A DNA stretch of 64,000 nt from Sphingomonadales bacterium (GCA_016714795.1 JADKCA010000007.1:124001-188000); one strand, 5' to 3'; numbered from the stretch's first letter, positions 35,403 to 44,818 are shown. Program-made: numbers and translations. Notes: a model not told the origin generated them from the sequence alone.

Positions 35403-35849
35403 CGGTCATTCCGGACACGACAAGATTGCGGTCGTTCCTTCACAAATCGCTGGCCGTCCAAAGTGGTCATTCGTGATTGACCAAAGGTCTTCGCGCATGA
35501 ATTGCAAGCCAAGGGCCATGGCGATATCGAGAAGCTGTTCGGACAACGGTGAGGGGCCCAAAGTTCGCCAAAGTTCGCGGGGTCGGGGGGTGTTTTTGAC
35601 CCGGATTGGAGGGGGCCCGCGCAAAAGTGCGTGAGCGCGCACCACAGCTGGTGGCGGAGATGGCAGCGATGAGAAAGAGCGACCGGAACAATAAGTGAAC
35701 TCATTGAATTTGTCAAGGGGATCGTGCGGCGGGGAGCGTCTGAGTTTGAAGGTCGGATCGCGATGAGTTTTCGGTCGTTTTGATCTGCGCGCCAAATGGC
35801 TATGACCTGTCATTCGTTCATTGGCATTTTAGGCGGAGGGTTTCGATAA
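35403..35849. other. Gene-free stretch before the DUF5677-like gene
   Basis: About 450 bases without a convincing gene. Overlapping minus-strand open frames (35363-35716 and 35406-35813) are Arg/Ser/Pro-rich and motif-free. A small inverted repeat (GGGTC with GACCC around 35580-35603) surrounds a G-run. The last 150 bases are AT-richer, like the gene that follows, and end with a GGCGGAGGG ribosome-binding sequence at 35832-35840. It may be one edge of a transferred segment. Confidence 0.5.
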
Positions 35850-36737
35850 ATGGAAGAATTGATCGAAATTACGGCAAAGTACCAGCCAGCATATATCGAG
35901 CGCTGTTTCAGTTCGATGGCAGGACTGCATGAATTTTCCCTAGCTTTTTACAAGGATGTCGGTGACCTCTATGACGCGCTGACGCGATTGAAGAACGTGG
36001 AACGGAATCCCACGGGATTTGCAATCGACGAAGCGCCAATTCTCGGCCTACTCGTCCGCATGTCGAAACTCTTTAAGGAGGTATTGAACTACTACGAGCA
36101 GGATAACGCAGAGATTATCGGGGTTCTCGAACGACCTATGTTGGAGGCCTCAATCGTCGCAATCTATCTTTTGAACAACGGGGACGACGCAATCGCCGAT
36201 TATCGGAAGTGCTCTTACAAGGACCGGCTCCGTATCCTGCGTGATTTGGAGAGCGGATCGCCGTTTTTTGACACAAAGGCGGGCAAGCGGCTGCTGGCCG
36301 CCGTGCGCGAAAAAATGGATTTCGAAGGTTTGACGAAGGACGATTTCGCCGTTCAAAAGAAAAATGGCTGGAAGCTACAAGGCAAAACATTCCGCACGAT
36401 CTTCGCCGAAGTCGAGCACGATGATCTTTATTCCGCAACCTACGGCATGATGTCGGAATCAATTCACGGGTCATGGAATGAGTCAATGGACTGGGGCTTG
36501 GTCCGCAATGACGATGCAACGTTTTCCGCATTTACTGAGTGTCATCCGGCGGATATTCGTTTTATGGCACCGATACTCAGATTTACGACCCGTCCGTTTC
36601 GACTGTGGCTCGAGCGAATTGATTGCTACGATGAGAGCATCAAAGGGACGATGGATTGGATTGAGCGAGTAAATGCGCGCCTATTTCAGAAGTTCGACCA
36701 ACTCTACGCCGGGGAATATGATCCCAAACGGGCTTGA
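35850..36737 (+). CDS. DUF5677-like protein on a low-GC insertion
   Basis: A 295-residue, largely helical soluble protein. The pattern RPMLEASIVAIYLLNNGDDAIADYRKCS, given here as RPMLEASIVAIYLLN and YRKCSYKDR, and the later MMSESIHGSWNE resemble DUF5677 proteins, whose function is unknown. Base composition and codon choice differ from neighbours: many A- and T-ending codons (GAA, ATT, AAG, TTG) and lower GC, suggesting recent transfer between the ccm operon and the ABC exporter gene. No toxin, nuclease or membrane motif was seen. Family call is moderate; function unassigned. Confidence 0.7.
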   Translation: MEELIEITAKYQPAYIERCFSSMAGLHEFSLAFYKDVGDLYDALTRLKNVERNPTGFAIDEAPILGLLVRMSKLFKEVLNYYEQDNAEIIGVLERPMLEASIVAIYLLNNGDDAIADYRKCSYKDRLRILRDLESGSPFFDTKAGKRLLAAVREKMDFEGLTKDDFAVQKKNGWKLQGKTFRTIFAEVEHDDLYSATYGMMSESIHGSWNESMDWGLVRNDDATFSAFTECHPADIRFMAPILRFTTRPFRLWLERIDCYDESIKGTMDWIERVNARLFQKFDQLYAGEYDPKRA

Positions 36738-36945
36738 GATAGCGCTCTGTCCCGGCTCCGTGAATGCCCGGCAACACCCGGTGTGCCACCAAATCCGGAC
36801 GGTCAGCTCCCCAACACTCCGGACATCCAAACCATCCCGTGCACGCCCCGAGAACCGCCGCTCACTATGCGACGCATCGCGCCACGCGGCCCTTGCCCTC
36901 GCCCTTGCTCAGGAAAAGCGGGCCAGCGGAATAACGGCCCCCTCC

Positions 36946-38709
36946 CTATGCCCCGTCAAACTGCAAGCTGGCCAGCCGGGCATAAAGCCCCTTCTGCGTC
37001 ACCAGATCGGCGTGCGTCCCCTGCTCCACGATCCGGCCTTCATCCATCACGATGATCCGGTCTGCCGCGCGCACGGTGGCAAGACGGTGCGCGATGACGA
37101 TGGTGGTGCGGCCCTGCATCAGATGCTCCAGCGCATCCTGCACCAACCGCTCGGACTCGGCGTCCAGCGCTGAGGTTGCTTCATCGAGCAGCAGGATCGG
37201 CGCATCGCGCAGCAAGGCGCGGGCAATGGCCACGCGCTGGCGCTGCCCGCCAGACAGGCGCGCGCCGCCTTCACCCATGAAGGTATCCAGCCCCTGCGGC
37301 AGCTTTTTCAGAAACTCGGTGGCGTTGGCCGCATCGGCAGCGGCCCAGAGCTCCGCGTCGCTCGCATCCCAGCGGCCATAGCGCAGATTGTCGCGCGCGG
37401 AGGATGCGAAGATGACAGTTTCCTGCGGAACAATCGCCATGCGGCCGCGCACGTCTGCCGGGTCTGCATCGGTCAGCGCCACGCCATCCACCAGCAGGCG
37501 GCCCGCTTCGGGATCATAAAAGCGCTGGAGCAGCTGGAACAAGGTTGATTTGCCTGCGCCAGAGGGGCCAACCACCGCAACGGTTTCACCGGGCGCGATG
37601 TCCAGCGAGAAATCATCAAGCGCCGCCACTTCCGGCCTGCTGGGGTAACGGAAAGCGACATGATCAAACGTCACCTTGCCCAGCGGCGGCTGCGGCAGCG
37701 CAACCGGGTTTGCAGGAGCTGCAATCTTTGCGGGCTCAGTCAGCAATTCGCCTAGCCGCCCCGCCGCGCCTGCTGCGCGCAGCAAATCACCCCAAACTTC
37801 GGTGAGCGCGCCAAACGCGCCTGCCACCAGCCCGCCGGTCAGCACGAAGGCGGCGATGGAACCGCCGGTGAGATGGCCTGCCTGCACGTCCAGCGCGCCC
37901 TGCCACATCACCATGGTGATGGACCCAAAGATCAGCGTGAAGGCAATCAGCGTCAGCGCGGCGCGCACCATGATGCGGCGGCGGGCTGTAGAAAAGGCGG
38001 TCTCCACCGCGTGCGAAAAGCGCGCGGCCTCGCGCTTTTCCTGCCCGAACGCTTGCACGATCTTCATCGCGCCCAGCACCTCGTCCACCATCGCACCCAC
38101 ATCGGCCAGCCGATCCTGACTGTGGCGGGAAATGTCGCGCAATTTGCGCCCGACAAAGACGATGGGAGCAATGACCAGTGGAATGCCCAGAACCAGCATC
38201 GCGGCCAGTTTAGGCGATAGAGTGAAGAGATAGACGATGCCGCCCACCCCCATCACCAGGTTACGCAGCGCCACCGACACGGTGGTGCCCACCACCTGTT
38301 CGATCACCGTCGTATCCGCAGTCAGCCGTGCGGAAATTTCTGCCGGGCGGTTTTCTTCATAATAGCTGGGCGACAGGGTCAGCAAATTGCTCTGCACCGC
38401 CGTGCGGATGTCTGCCACCACGCGCTCGCCAAGCCATGATACGAAGAAAAAGCGGGTTGCCGTGGCCGTGGCCAGCACCAGCACCACAATCATCAGATAT
38501 TGGAACCAGCGGGCTATGTCTCCGCCTTGGGCGGCAAACCCCTTGTCGATGACCAGCCGGAATCCGTTGGGGATAGCGAGCGTAGCGCCCGCCGCAACCA
38601 GCAGGGCAAGCCCTGCCGCAGCCACCTGCCAGGGATAGGCAGTGGCAAAACGGATGATCATGCTGAGGTTGCCGAGCTTGCGGTTTTCCGGCTTCGCGTC
38701 TTCTGTCAT
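36946..38709 (-). CDS. ABC exporter, fused membrane and ATPase domains
   Basis: A 587-residue type I (MsbA/HlyB-like) half-transporter. Six TM segments occupy residues 20-300; the ATPase domain (about 340-585) has Walker A GPSGAGKST, signature LSGGQRQRVAIARALL, Walker B ILLLDEATSALD and the H-loop in IVIAHRLATV. It probably works as a homodimer. Substrate unknown; lipid or drug export are the usual options. Divergent from the PHA depolymerase gene. The 208-base gap on its 3' side contains no gene. Confidence 0.92.
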   Translation of the reverse strand: MTEDAKPENRKLGNLSMIIRFATAYPWQVAAAGLALLVAAGATLAIPNGFRLVIDKGFAAQGGDIARWFQYLMIVVLVLATATATRFFFVSWLGERVVADIRTAVQSNLLTLSPSYYEENRPAEISARLTADTTVIEQVVGTTVSVALRNLVMGVGGIVYLFTLSPKLAAMLVLGIPLVIAPIVFVGRKLRDISRHSQDRLADVGAMVDEVLGAMKIVQAFGQEKREAARFSHAVETAFSTARRRIMVRAALTLIAFTLIFGSITMVMWQGALDVQAGHLTGGSIAAFVLTGGLVAGAFGALTEVWGDLLRAAGAAGRLGELLTEPAKIAAPANPVALPQPPLGKVTFDHVAFRYPSRPEVAALDDFSLDIAPGETVAVVGPSGAGKSTLFQLLQRFYDPEAGRLLVDGVALTDADPADVRGRMAIVPQETVIFASSARDNLRYGRWDASDAELWAAADAANATEFLKKLPQGLDTFMGEGGARLSGGQRQRVAIARALLRDAPILLLDEATSALDAESERLVQDALEHLMQGRTTIVIAHRLATVRAADRIIVMDEGRIVEQGTHADLVTQKGLYARLASLQFDGA

Positions 38710-38754
38710 CCCAGCGCCTTAGCGGCTGCCCCGTTTCGCCACAAGGAATGTTGA

Positions 38755-38771
38755 ATTGTGCATTGCACAAT
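38755..38771. promoter_or_regulatory. 17-bp palindrome upstream of phaZ
   Basis: ATTGTGCA, centre T, then TGCACAAT: a perfect 8+1+8 palindrome in the 109-base gap between the ABC exporter and phaZ genes. A further half-site TGTGCAAT occurs near 38795. TGC/GCA dyads are typical of PhaR-type regulators of PHA genes, so this is a candidate operator. Confidence 0.5.
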
Positions 38772-38818
38772 CTTGCGGAATCGCGCACACTCCTGTGCAA
38801 TAACGCTCAGGGGGTTGC

Positions 38819-40042
38819 ATGCTTTACACAGCATTGGAGGTTCAGCGGAACTGGATGGCGAAGGCCGGTTCGCTGATGAGTTTGACAGCGGACATGATGG
38901 GCCACCCGTCCAATCCCTGGGCGCATGCCAAGCCTGTGAAGGCGATGCGCGGACTTTTTGATACTGTGGGCCATGCCAGCGCCCATTATGGCAAGCCGCG
39001 TTTTGGCCTGACCGAAACCGAAGTGGATGGCATTCCGGTGCGCGTCCGCGAAGAGATTGTTGATACGCGCGCGTTCGGATCGCTGCTGCGCTTTGTCCGC
39101 GAAGGCATGGAGGATGCGCCCAAGCTGCTGATCGTCGCCCCAATGTCCGGCCATTTCGCCACCCTGCTGCGTGGCACCGTGACGCGCCTGCTCCAAAAGC
39201 ATGACGTGTACATCACCGATTGGGCCGATGCGCGCGACGTGCCGGTTTCCGCAGGCCGGTTCGGACTGGACGAATATATTGACTATGTGATGGACTGGCT
39301 GCGGCTGATCGGGCCAAACACGCATATGCTGGCCGTGTGCCAGCCTTCGGTCCCCGCGCTGGCCGCAACGGCATTGATGGGCGCGGCCAAAGATCCCTGT
39401 CGCCCCAAATCGCTGACGATGATGGGCGGCCCCATCGACACGCGCGAAGGCCAGACCGAGGTCAACCGCATGTCGCACCAGCGCCCGCTCGCCTGGTTCA
39501 AGCAGTTTGCCATCCACACCGTCCCCGCCAATTACAAGGGCGCGGGACGCAAGGTTTATCCCGGTTTCATGCAGCTGAGCGCGTTCATGTCGATGAACCT
39601 CGCCAACCATGTGCACCAGCATTTCACGCTGGCACGCGCCATTTATCATGACCATCATGACGGCGAGCACGCGATCAAGAATTTCTACGCCGAATATCGC
39701 GCCGTGTGCGACATGACGGCGGAATTCTACATCGAAACGGTGGACAAGGTGTTCCAGCGCCATCTGCTGCCCAAGGGCGAGTTGACGCATCGCGGCACCC
39801 GCGTCGATCTCGGCGCGATCACCGATACAGCCATCCTTGCGGTTGAAGGGGGGCGGGATGATATTTCCGGCGTGGGGCAAACCAAATCCGCGCTAACCGG
39901 CACGCCCAACCTGCCGGACAGCCACAAACGCTATTTCCTGTGCGAACTGGCCGGCCATTACGGCATCTTCAACGGGACTCGCTGGAATCATGATGTGGCC
40001 CCGGTCGTGGAAGCCTTTATCGAGACGTTTGAGACGGCGTAA
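38819..40042 (+). CDS. phaZ: Intracellular polyhydroxyalkanoate depolymerase
   Basis: A 407-residue intracellular PHB/PHA depolymerase of the alpha/beta-hydrolase fold that mobilises carbon storage granules. The nucleophile is Cys174 in LAVCQPSVPAL, in place of the Ser of extracellular enzymes. The typical N-terminus MLYTALEVQRNWM and the C-terminal HYGIFNGTRW, supplying the His, are present. No signal peptide, as expected. ATG 38819 has a GGGGG stretch 5-9 bases upstream. No PHA synthase is in the window. Confidence 0.94.
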   Translation: MLYTALEVQRNWMAKAGSLMSLTADMMGHPSNPWAHAKPVKAMRGLFDTVGHASAHYGKPRFGLTETEVDGIPVRVREEIVDTRAFGSLLRFVREGMEDAPKLLIVAPMSGHFATLLRGTVTRLLQKHDVYITDWADARDVPVSAGRFGLDEYIDYVMDWLRLIGPNTHMLAVCQPSVPALAATALMGAAKDPCRPKSLTMMGGPIDTREGQTEVNRMSHQRPLAWFKQFAIHTVPANYKGAGRKVYPGFMQLSAFMSMNLANHVHQHFTLARAIYHDHHDGEHAIKNFYAEYRAVCDMTAEFYIETVDKVFQRHLLPKGELTHRGTRVDLGAITDTAILAVEGGRDDISGVGQTKSALTGTPNLPDSHKRYFLCELAGHYGIFNGTRWNHDVAPVVEAFIETFETA

Positions 40043-40087
40043 GCCTGCCAAAGGCCAGCTTGAATGCGCTTTGGTTTGAGGAAATCC

Positions 40088-40600
40088 TCAAACCCGCTTG
40101 GACAGCGCAATCGCAGCCCGGCAGCCCAGCCGGATCGCGGCAGAAAGCAACGGATAGGCTATCGCATCCTCCGCGCCGGCCGCCAGTGCCTTGTCCTTAT
40201 GCTCCACCTCTTCCGCGCGGAAGCGGGTGATGGTTTCAGACAATTCGGGATCGTCTCCACCCAGCGCGTCAAGCTGTTCGCCATAATGGGCATCGATTTC
40301 GGTCTCCACCGCCACGGTGCACGCCATGGCCGCCTTGGGTCCGATCAGCGCCGTAGCAGCACCCAGCGCAAAGCCCGCGACGTGCCAGAAGGGCTGGAGC
40401 AATGTGGGCCGCACACCGCGATCCGCCACCACAGCATTGAACCGATCCAGATGCACCTGTTCCTGCGCGAGCATATGGCTGATTTCACGCGCGGCGGGGT
40501 GGCTGGTGCCCAATACGGCAAGCTGCCCGGAATAGATGCGCACCGCACCATATTCACCGGCCTGATCCACACGGATCATGGAGTCTTTGGCAGAGGTCAT
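40088..40600 (-). CDS. coq7: Demethoxyubiquinone hydroxylase COQ7
   Basis: A 170-residue di-iron monooxygenase for the C6 hydroxylation of ubiquinone biosynthesis. Iron-ligand motifs are visible: GEYGAVR, LAQEQVHLD, VETEIDAHY and AEEVEHKDKA. This indicates the organism makes ubiquinone. It overlaps dsbB by 4 bases and closes the dsbB/ctpA set. Confidence 0.93.
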   Translation of the reverse strand: MTSAKDSMIRVDQAGEYGAVRIYSGQLAVLGTSHPAAREISHMLAQEQVHLDRFNAVVADRGVRPTLLQPFWHVAGFALGAATALIGPKAAMACTVAVETEIDAHYGEQLDALGGDDPELSETITRFRAEEVEHKDKALAAGAEDAIAYPLLSAAIRLGCRAAIALSKRV

Positions 40601-41067
40601 GCCTCCTTGTGCCGCAGCAACCCGAAGATCACAAGCGCGACGGAGATGGAAACAAGCGCATTATATCCAGCCAATGAAATGCCGAACAACTCCCATTGCG
40701 GCTGATCGCAACGGATCAGCGGAGCGTTCATGATGTCTGCCATCAGGTCGCCACTGCCCCCGGCGGTGGCGGTGCAGCGCGTAATGCCGTCCCACCAGCC
40801 ATATTCCACGCCTGCATGGAACACGCCGATCAGCCCGCTGGCCAATATGCCCAGCGCCGCCAAGGCGACGAAACGCCCCTTCCACACATGGTTGCGCAGG
40901 CCGAAGGAAAACATCGCCGCCACAATCGCCAGATCGTGCGGCCAGCGCTGCCAGTAGCACATCTCGCACGGGTAGAGCCCGCCAATATATTGGGAACCGA
41001 GCGCACCCAGCATCAATCCCGCCGGAACCAGCAGTGCGAGCCAGCGTGCGCGTTCGAACGAACTCAT
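40597..41067 (-). CDS. dsbB: Disulfide bond formation protein DsbB
   Basis: A 156-residue, four-TM quinone-linked oxidase that recharges DsbA. The first redox pair is Cys34/Cys37 in YPCEMCYWQRWPHD; the second pair is supplied by ITRC and LIRC in the second periplasmic loop. The 4-base overlaps with ctpA upstream and coq7 downstream make a coupled trio; DsbB passes electrons to ubiquinone, so its neighbour coq7 makes functional sense. Confidence 0.93.
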   Translation of the reverse strand: MSSFERARWLALLVPAGLMLGALGSQYIGGLYPCEMCYWQRWPHDLAIVAAMFSFGLRNHVWKGRFVALAALGILASGLIGVFHAGVEYGWWDGITRCTATAGGSGDLMADIMNAPLIRCDQPQWELFGISLAGYNALVSISVALVIFGLLRHKEA

Positions 41068-42401
41068 CGGCCACCGGTGCGGGCGGGAACGCCTGCATAA
41101 CCCGTGTTGGCAAGGCGGCCCACCGTTTGCAGCGCGTAATGGAGCTGGAAGTCGGTAATGCCCTTCGCCTTCAATTCTTCGGCAGTCGCGGTGAAGCGCG
41201 GATCCGCCTTTTCATCCGATTCGAGCAGGCGCTCATCCACCTTATTCTCGTTGATCAGATGGCGGCGCAGGTCAGACTCGCGATATTTGGGGCGCGACTT
41301 ATAGTCCGGGTCAGACAATTGCGGCACGGCCAGATCGGGCTCGATGCCGCCTTCCTGCACCGAACGGCCAGACGGCGTGTAATAACGCGCGGTGGTCAGG
41401 CGCAGCGCGGTGCGTTCATCCAGATCGATGATCGACTGGACAGAGCCCTTGCCGAAGGTGCGTTCGCCCATCACCAGCCCGCGATGATGATCCTGCAACG
41501 CCCCGGCCACGATTTCGGCAGCAGAAGCCGTGCCCGAATCGACCAGAATCACCACGGGAAGCCCCTGCGCATAGTCGCCCGGACGGGCATTATAGCGCTC
41601 AACGCCGCGCCGGTCGCGCCCGCGCTGTTCGACAATGGGGCCGGATTCCAGGAACACGTCAGAGACGTCCACCGCCTGATCGAGCAGACCGCCGGGGTTT
41701 GAGCGCAGATCCACAACATAGCCCACCGGCTTGCGGCCCAGCTTGCGGTCAATCTCCGCAATCGCGGTGCGCACGCCTTCACCGGTCGCGCGCGAGAAGG
41801 CGTTGATGTTGATCACGCCCACATTGCCACGCACTTCCCACTTCACCGGCTTGAGCGTGATGACTTCACGGGTGATGGTGACATCAAACGGCTTTTCACG
41901 GCCTGCGCGGACAATGGTGAGCTTGATCGGCGTGCCGGGCTTGCCGCGCATCGTGTCCACCGCTTCATCAAGCGTGCCGCCCACAATCAGCTTGCCATCC
42001 AGATGCGTGATATAGTCGCCGGATTTGACGCCTGCGCGCCACGCCGGGGTATCTTCTGTCGGCGCAATCACCTTCACCGCGCCGTCTTCCATCGTCACCT
42101 GAAGGCCAAGCCCGCCATAATTGCCGTCGGTCTGGGTGCGCAGATTGTCATAGTCGCGCACATCAAGGAAGGAACTGTGCGGATCGAGGCTGGCCAGCAT
42201 CCCGTCAATCGCGCCCTTGATCAGCTTTTCATCGTCCACCCGCTCGACATATTGGCTGCGCACCTGCTCGAACGCCGCCATGAAGCGGTCGATCTGCTTG
42301 TAAGTGCCCGAATCCACTGCTGCCATCGCCCCTGTTGCAGCTGGAATCAGGGCCACGGACGAAACCATCAACGCTGCACGCAAAAGGGATTTTTTCATCA
42401 C
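41064..42401 (-). CDS. ctpA: Carboxy-terminal processing protease (S41)
   Basis: A 445-residue periplasmic serine protease with a signal peptide (about 1-27), a PDZ domain (about 90-170) and an S41 catalytic domain. The Ser/Lys dyad is Ser293 (VDSGTASAAEIVAGAL) and Lys318 (RTFGKGSVQ). CtpA-type enzymes trim envelope proteins and control peptidoglycan hydrolases; its position directly after an EnvC-type activator gene agrees with that. It starts 85 bases after the envC stop. Confidence 0.95.
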   Translation of the reverse strand: MMKKSLLRAALMVSSVALIPAATGAMAAVDSGTYKQIDRFMAAFEQVRSQYVERVDDEKLIKGAIDGMLASLDPHSSFLDVRDYDNLRTQTDGNYGGLGLQVTMEDGAVKVIAPTEDTPAWRAGVKSGDYITHLDGKLIVGGTLDEAVDTMRGKPGTPIKLTIVRAGREKPFDVTITREVITLKPVKWEVRGNVGVININAFSRATGEGVRTAIAEIDRKLGRKPVGYVVDLRSNPGGLLDQAVDVSDVFLESGPIVEQRGRDRRGVERYNARPGDYAQGLPVVILVDSGTASAAEIVAGALQDHHRGLVMGERTFGKGSVQSIIDLDERTALRLTTARYYTPSGRSVQEGGIEPDLAVPQLSDPDYKSRPKYRESDLRRHLINENKVDERLLESDEKADPRFTATAEELKAKGITDFQLHYALQTVGRLANTGYAGVPARTGGR

Positions 42402-42486
42402 CGGGGGCCTTCTTGAAGAGTCAGGCCGCCGTCCTACACCGCTTTGCCGCCAAGGAAAAGTTTGCGATTGGGTAAACCCATATGGT

Positions 42487-43668
42487 TTATCCCATCAATG
42501 CCGCAATATCGACGGGCGCACTGCCTTGCCGCAGCTCGACCGTCACCGTCGGGCGTTCGCTTTCCGCGCGGCCCAGCGGGCTACCCTGGATGAGACTATC
42601 CCCCAGATTGACGTAGAGCGCCGCCATGCCGGTGACGAGGCTGGTCCAGCCCGATCCGTGATCCAGAATGACGATCCGGCCATAGCCCTTGAACGGCCCG
42701 GCAAACACCACGCGCCCCGCAGACGGGGCCACGACAATGGCATCACCGCGCGGCGCGATGGTGATGCCGCGTGACCGCACCCCGGCGTCTGAAAAATCAC
42801 CCAGTCCGGAAACAAGGCTGCCCGTGACGGGCAGACGATAAGGAATGCGCGCTGCATTGGGCATCAGCGTGTCCGACGGAGAGGCGGCATCACCCGGGCG
42901 CGCCGGGCGCAGCAACGGCCCCGGCAGGCCCGCCAGCCGCGCACGATCCCCGGCATCATCCTCCAGCTTGGCCATCAGCGACGAAATGTCGCGCGCCTTT
43001 TCGCCAAAGCCGATGGCGCGATCCTCCTCATTCAGGGCGTCCCCGGTCAGCCGGTCGGCTTCGTCGCGATGGCGCGCAGAAAGTTCCATCAATTCCTTGC
43101 GCTGTTCGGCCAGCCGCACCCGCGTTGAATCGAGAATGCCCACGGCGCGCTCGGCGTCCATCTTCAGCCGTTCCGCCTTGACGATTTCGGCGCGAAGCCC
43201 GGCCGTGCGCTTGCGCAGCTCGGGCAGCACTTCGGACAGGACGGCGCGCATATGGACGGCGCGGGTCGCGCTTTGGGGTTGCAAGATCATCAGGCCGGTG
43301 GGCCTGCGCGAAATCATCTGGATCGCCGCAAGCAGGCGCACAACCGGCTCCTGCCGGGCCGCCAGCTTGGCGCGCTGTTCCTCGCGCATCTTTTCGATCA
43401 GGCGGATGCGCGCTTCGGCAGCGTTCATGTCCGCCTCGGTCGCCTGAATGCGGGCGGCAACGGAAGCCGCGCGCTTGCGGGCGGCATCGGCCTGCACCTC
43501 TTCGGCATTGGCTTCTTTTTCGATTTTGGCAGCGCGCTCTTCGGCCACCACCGCTTGCGCCTTGGCCTTGGCCAAAGCCTCGCGTTCTTCGTCGAACCGG
43601 TCTGCGGCATAGCCAGCCGAGCCAAGCAGAAGCGCGCCCGCAACGAGAGTGCGGACGCGCTTTGCCAT
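42487..43668 (-). CDS. envC: EnvC-like murein hydrolase activator (degenerate M23/LytM)
   Basis: A 393-residue exported protein with a signal peptide (MAKRVRTLVAGALLLGSAGYAA-like, residues 1-20), a long coiled coil (about 25-245) and a C-terminal LytM/M23 domain. The zinc ligands of active M23 peptidases are missing: RSRGITI replaces the first His motif, and TGMAAL replaces the HxH. Such proteins activate amidases for daughter-cell separation rather than cutting peptidoglycan. ATG 43668 was chosen because it starts the signal peptide. It is 13 bases downstream of the HhH protein gene. Confidence 0.9.
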   Translation of the reverse strand: MAKRVRTLVAGALLLGSAGYAADRFDEEREALAKAKAQAVVAEERAAKIEKEANAEEVQADAARKRAASVAARIQATEADMNAAEARIRLIEKMREEQRAKLAARQEPVVRLLAAIQMISRRPTGLMILQPQSATRAVHMRAVLSEVLPELRKRTAGLRAEIVKAERLKMDAERAVGILDSTRVRLAEQRKELMELSARHRDEADRLTGDALNEEDRAIGFGEKARDISSLMAKLEDDAGDRARLAGLPGPLLRPARPGDAASPSDTLMPNAARIPYRLPVTGSLVSGLGDFSDAGVRSRGITIAPRGDAIVVAPSAGRVVFAGPFKGYGRIVILDHGSGWTSLVTGMAALYVNLGDSLIQGSPLGRAESERPTVTVELRQGSAPVDIAALMG

Positions 43669-43681
43669 GGCCCTGACGGGC

Positions 43682-44791
43682 TTACTTGTTTTCGCTGTCG
43701 AGCTTGCCAAACTTCGCCTCGAATTCAGCGATCGCACCGCGCGCGAGCAGGCCGGCCTGTTCGATCCAGCCGTCACGCGTGATGCGGTTCTTGAAGCTGC
43801 CAAGGTGATCATCCACCTTGTCAATCTCAGCCGCGCCCCATGCCGCGATCTGATCGAAGCGGGTGATGCCCAGTCCGGTCAGCAGCGTGTTGAGTTTCGG
43901 CCCAATGCCCTTGATCTGCAACAGATCATCCGCATCGCCAACCGCTGCCGGAATGCCGATGGCGAGCATCGCCGCCGCACCCGCTGCCGCCTTGGTGGCC
44001 GCGCCATAGAGACGCTCCCACTCGGCGGTGTTGCCAGCGGCCAGCAGCTTGGCCTGCGGAATCCACTCTTCACGGCCGATGCGATCCTTGAACTCGCCCA
44101 GATGGTCATCCACCTTGTCCACGTCCGCTGCCGTCCAGGCTGCGATCTGGTCAAAGCGGGTGATGCCCAGCCCGTTGAGCACGCCATTGAGCTTGGGGCC
44201 AATGCCCTTGATCAACAGCAGATCGTCCGGATCGCCCTTGGCGGCTGCGACACCGATGGAAGTGAAGCCCAGCGCAGCTGCGCCTGCAGCGGCACCAGCC
44301 TTGGTGGTATCCACGGCAGCACCTGCCACGTCGGCGGCCTTGGCCCCGGCAGCGGCAACGCCGCCCGCAGCCGCACCGGCGGCACCCGCCACGCCGCCAG
44401 CCACTGCTGATCCGGCGTCCTTCGCCACATCCACGGCAGAGCCCGCCACATCCTTGGCCGCATCCAGCGCAGAGCCTGCGACACCGGCCACGGCACCCGC
44501 CGCGCCCGCCGCGCCGTCTGCAACCTTTGCGGTCACATCCTTGGCTCCATCGACAACCGCGCCCGCCGCGTCTGACACGGTATCCACCGCCGCCTCACCC
44601 AGCTTCTTCGCGCCTGCCAAAGCTGCGCCTGCCGCACCAAGGCCTGCGCCGACGAGACCAGCACCCGGCAGGTCCATATCCAGATCAAGATCGCGCCCGC
44701 TGCGCGCCCAGGCCCACCAGCCGCACAGCAGCCCGAGGAGCAACGGCAGCAACAGCCACCAATCATTGTTCACAGTGCAAAATGGCCACAT
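43682..44791 (-). CDS. Membrane-anchored protein with tandem helix-hairpin-helix domains
   Basis: A 369-residue protein in three parts: an N-terminal TM (about 11-28), a long Ala/Gly-rich linker (40-185) built of repeating AxDxAKDxAGSA-like helices, and two near-identical helix-hairpin-helix domains (189-253 and 288-352). The two copies share IKGIGPKLN and LGITRFDQIAAW, a recent internal duplication. These HhH modules resemble those at the ends of ribosomal L21/NADH dehydrogenase E fusions (DUF4332-like) and could bind nucleic acid or protein. Membrane anchoring makes DNA binding uncertain. RBS GGAAGGGA precedes ATG 44791. Confidence 0.85.
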   Translation of the reverse strand: MWPFCTVNNDWWLLLPLLLGLLCGWWAWARSGRDLDLDMDLPGAGLVGAGLGAAGAALAGAKKLGEAAVDTVSDAAGAVVDGAKDVTAKVADGAAGAAGAVAGVAGSALDAAKDVAGSAVDVAKDAGSAVAGGVAGAAGAAAGGVAAAGAKAADVAGAAVDTTKAGAAAGAAALGFTSIGVAAAKGDPDDLLLIKGIGPKLNGVLNGLGITRFDQIAAWTAADVDKVDDHLGEFKDRIGREEWIPQAKLLAAGNTAEWERLYGAATKAAAGAAAMLAIGIPAAVGDADDLLQIKGIGPKLNTLLTGLGITRFDQIAAWGAAEIDKVDDHLGSFKNRITRDGWIEQAGLLARGAIAEFEAKFGKLDSENK

Positions 44792-44818
44792 GGTTCAGTT
44801 TCCCTTCCGCACAGATGA

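Noticed and set aside
35363..35813. Minus-strand frames in the gap before the DUF5677-like gene
   Set aside because: Overlapping, motif-free, Ser/Arg/Pro-rich; no ribosome-binding sites.
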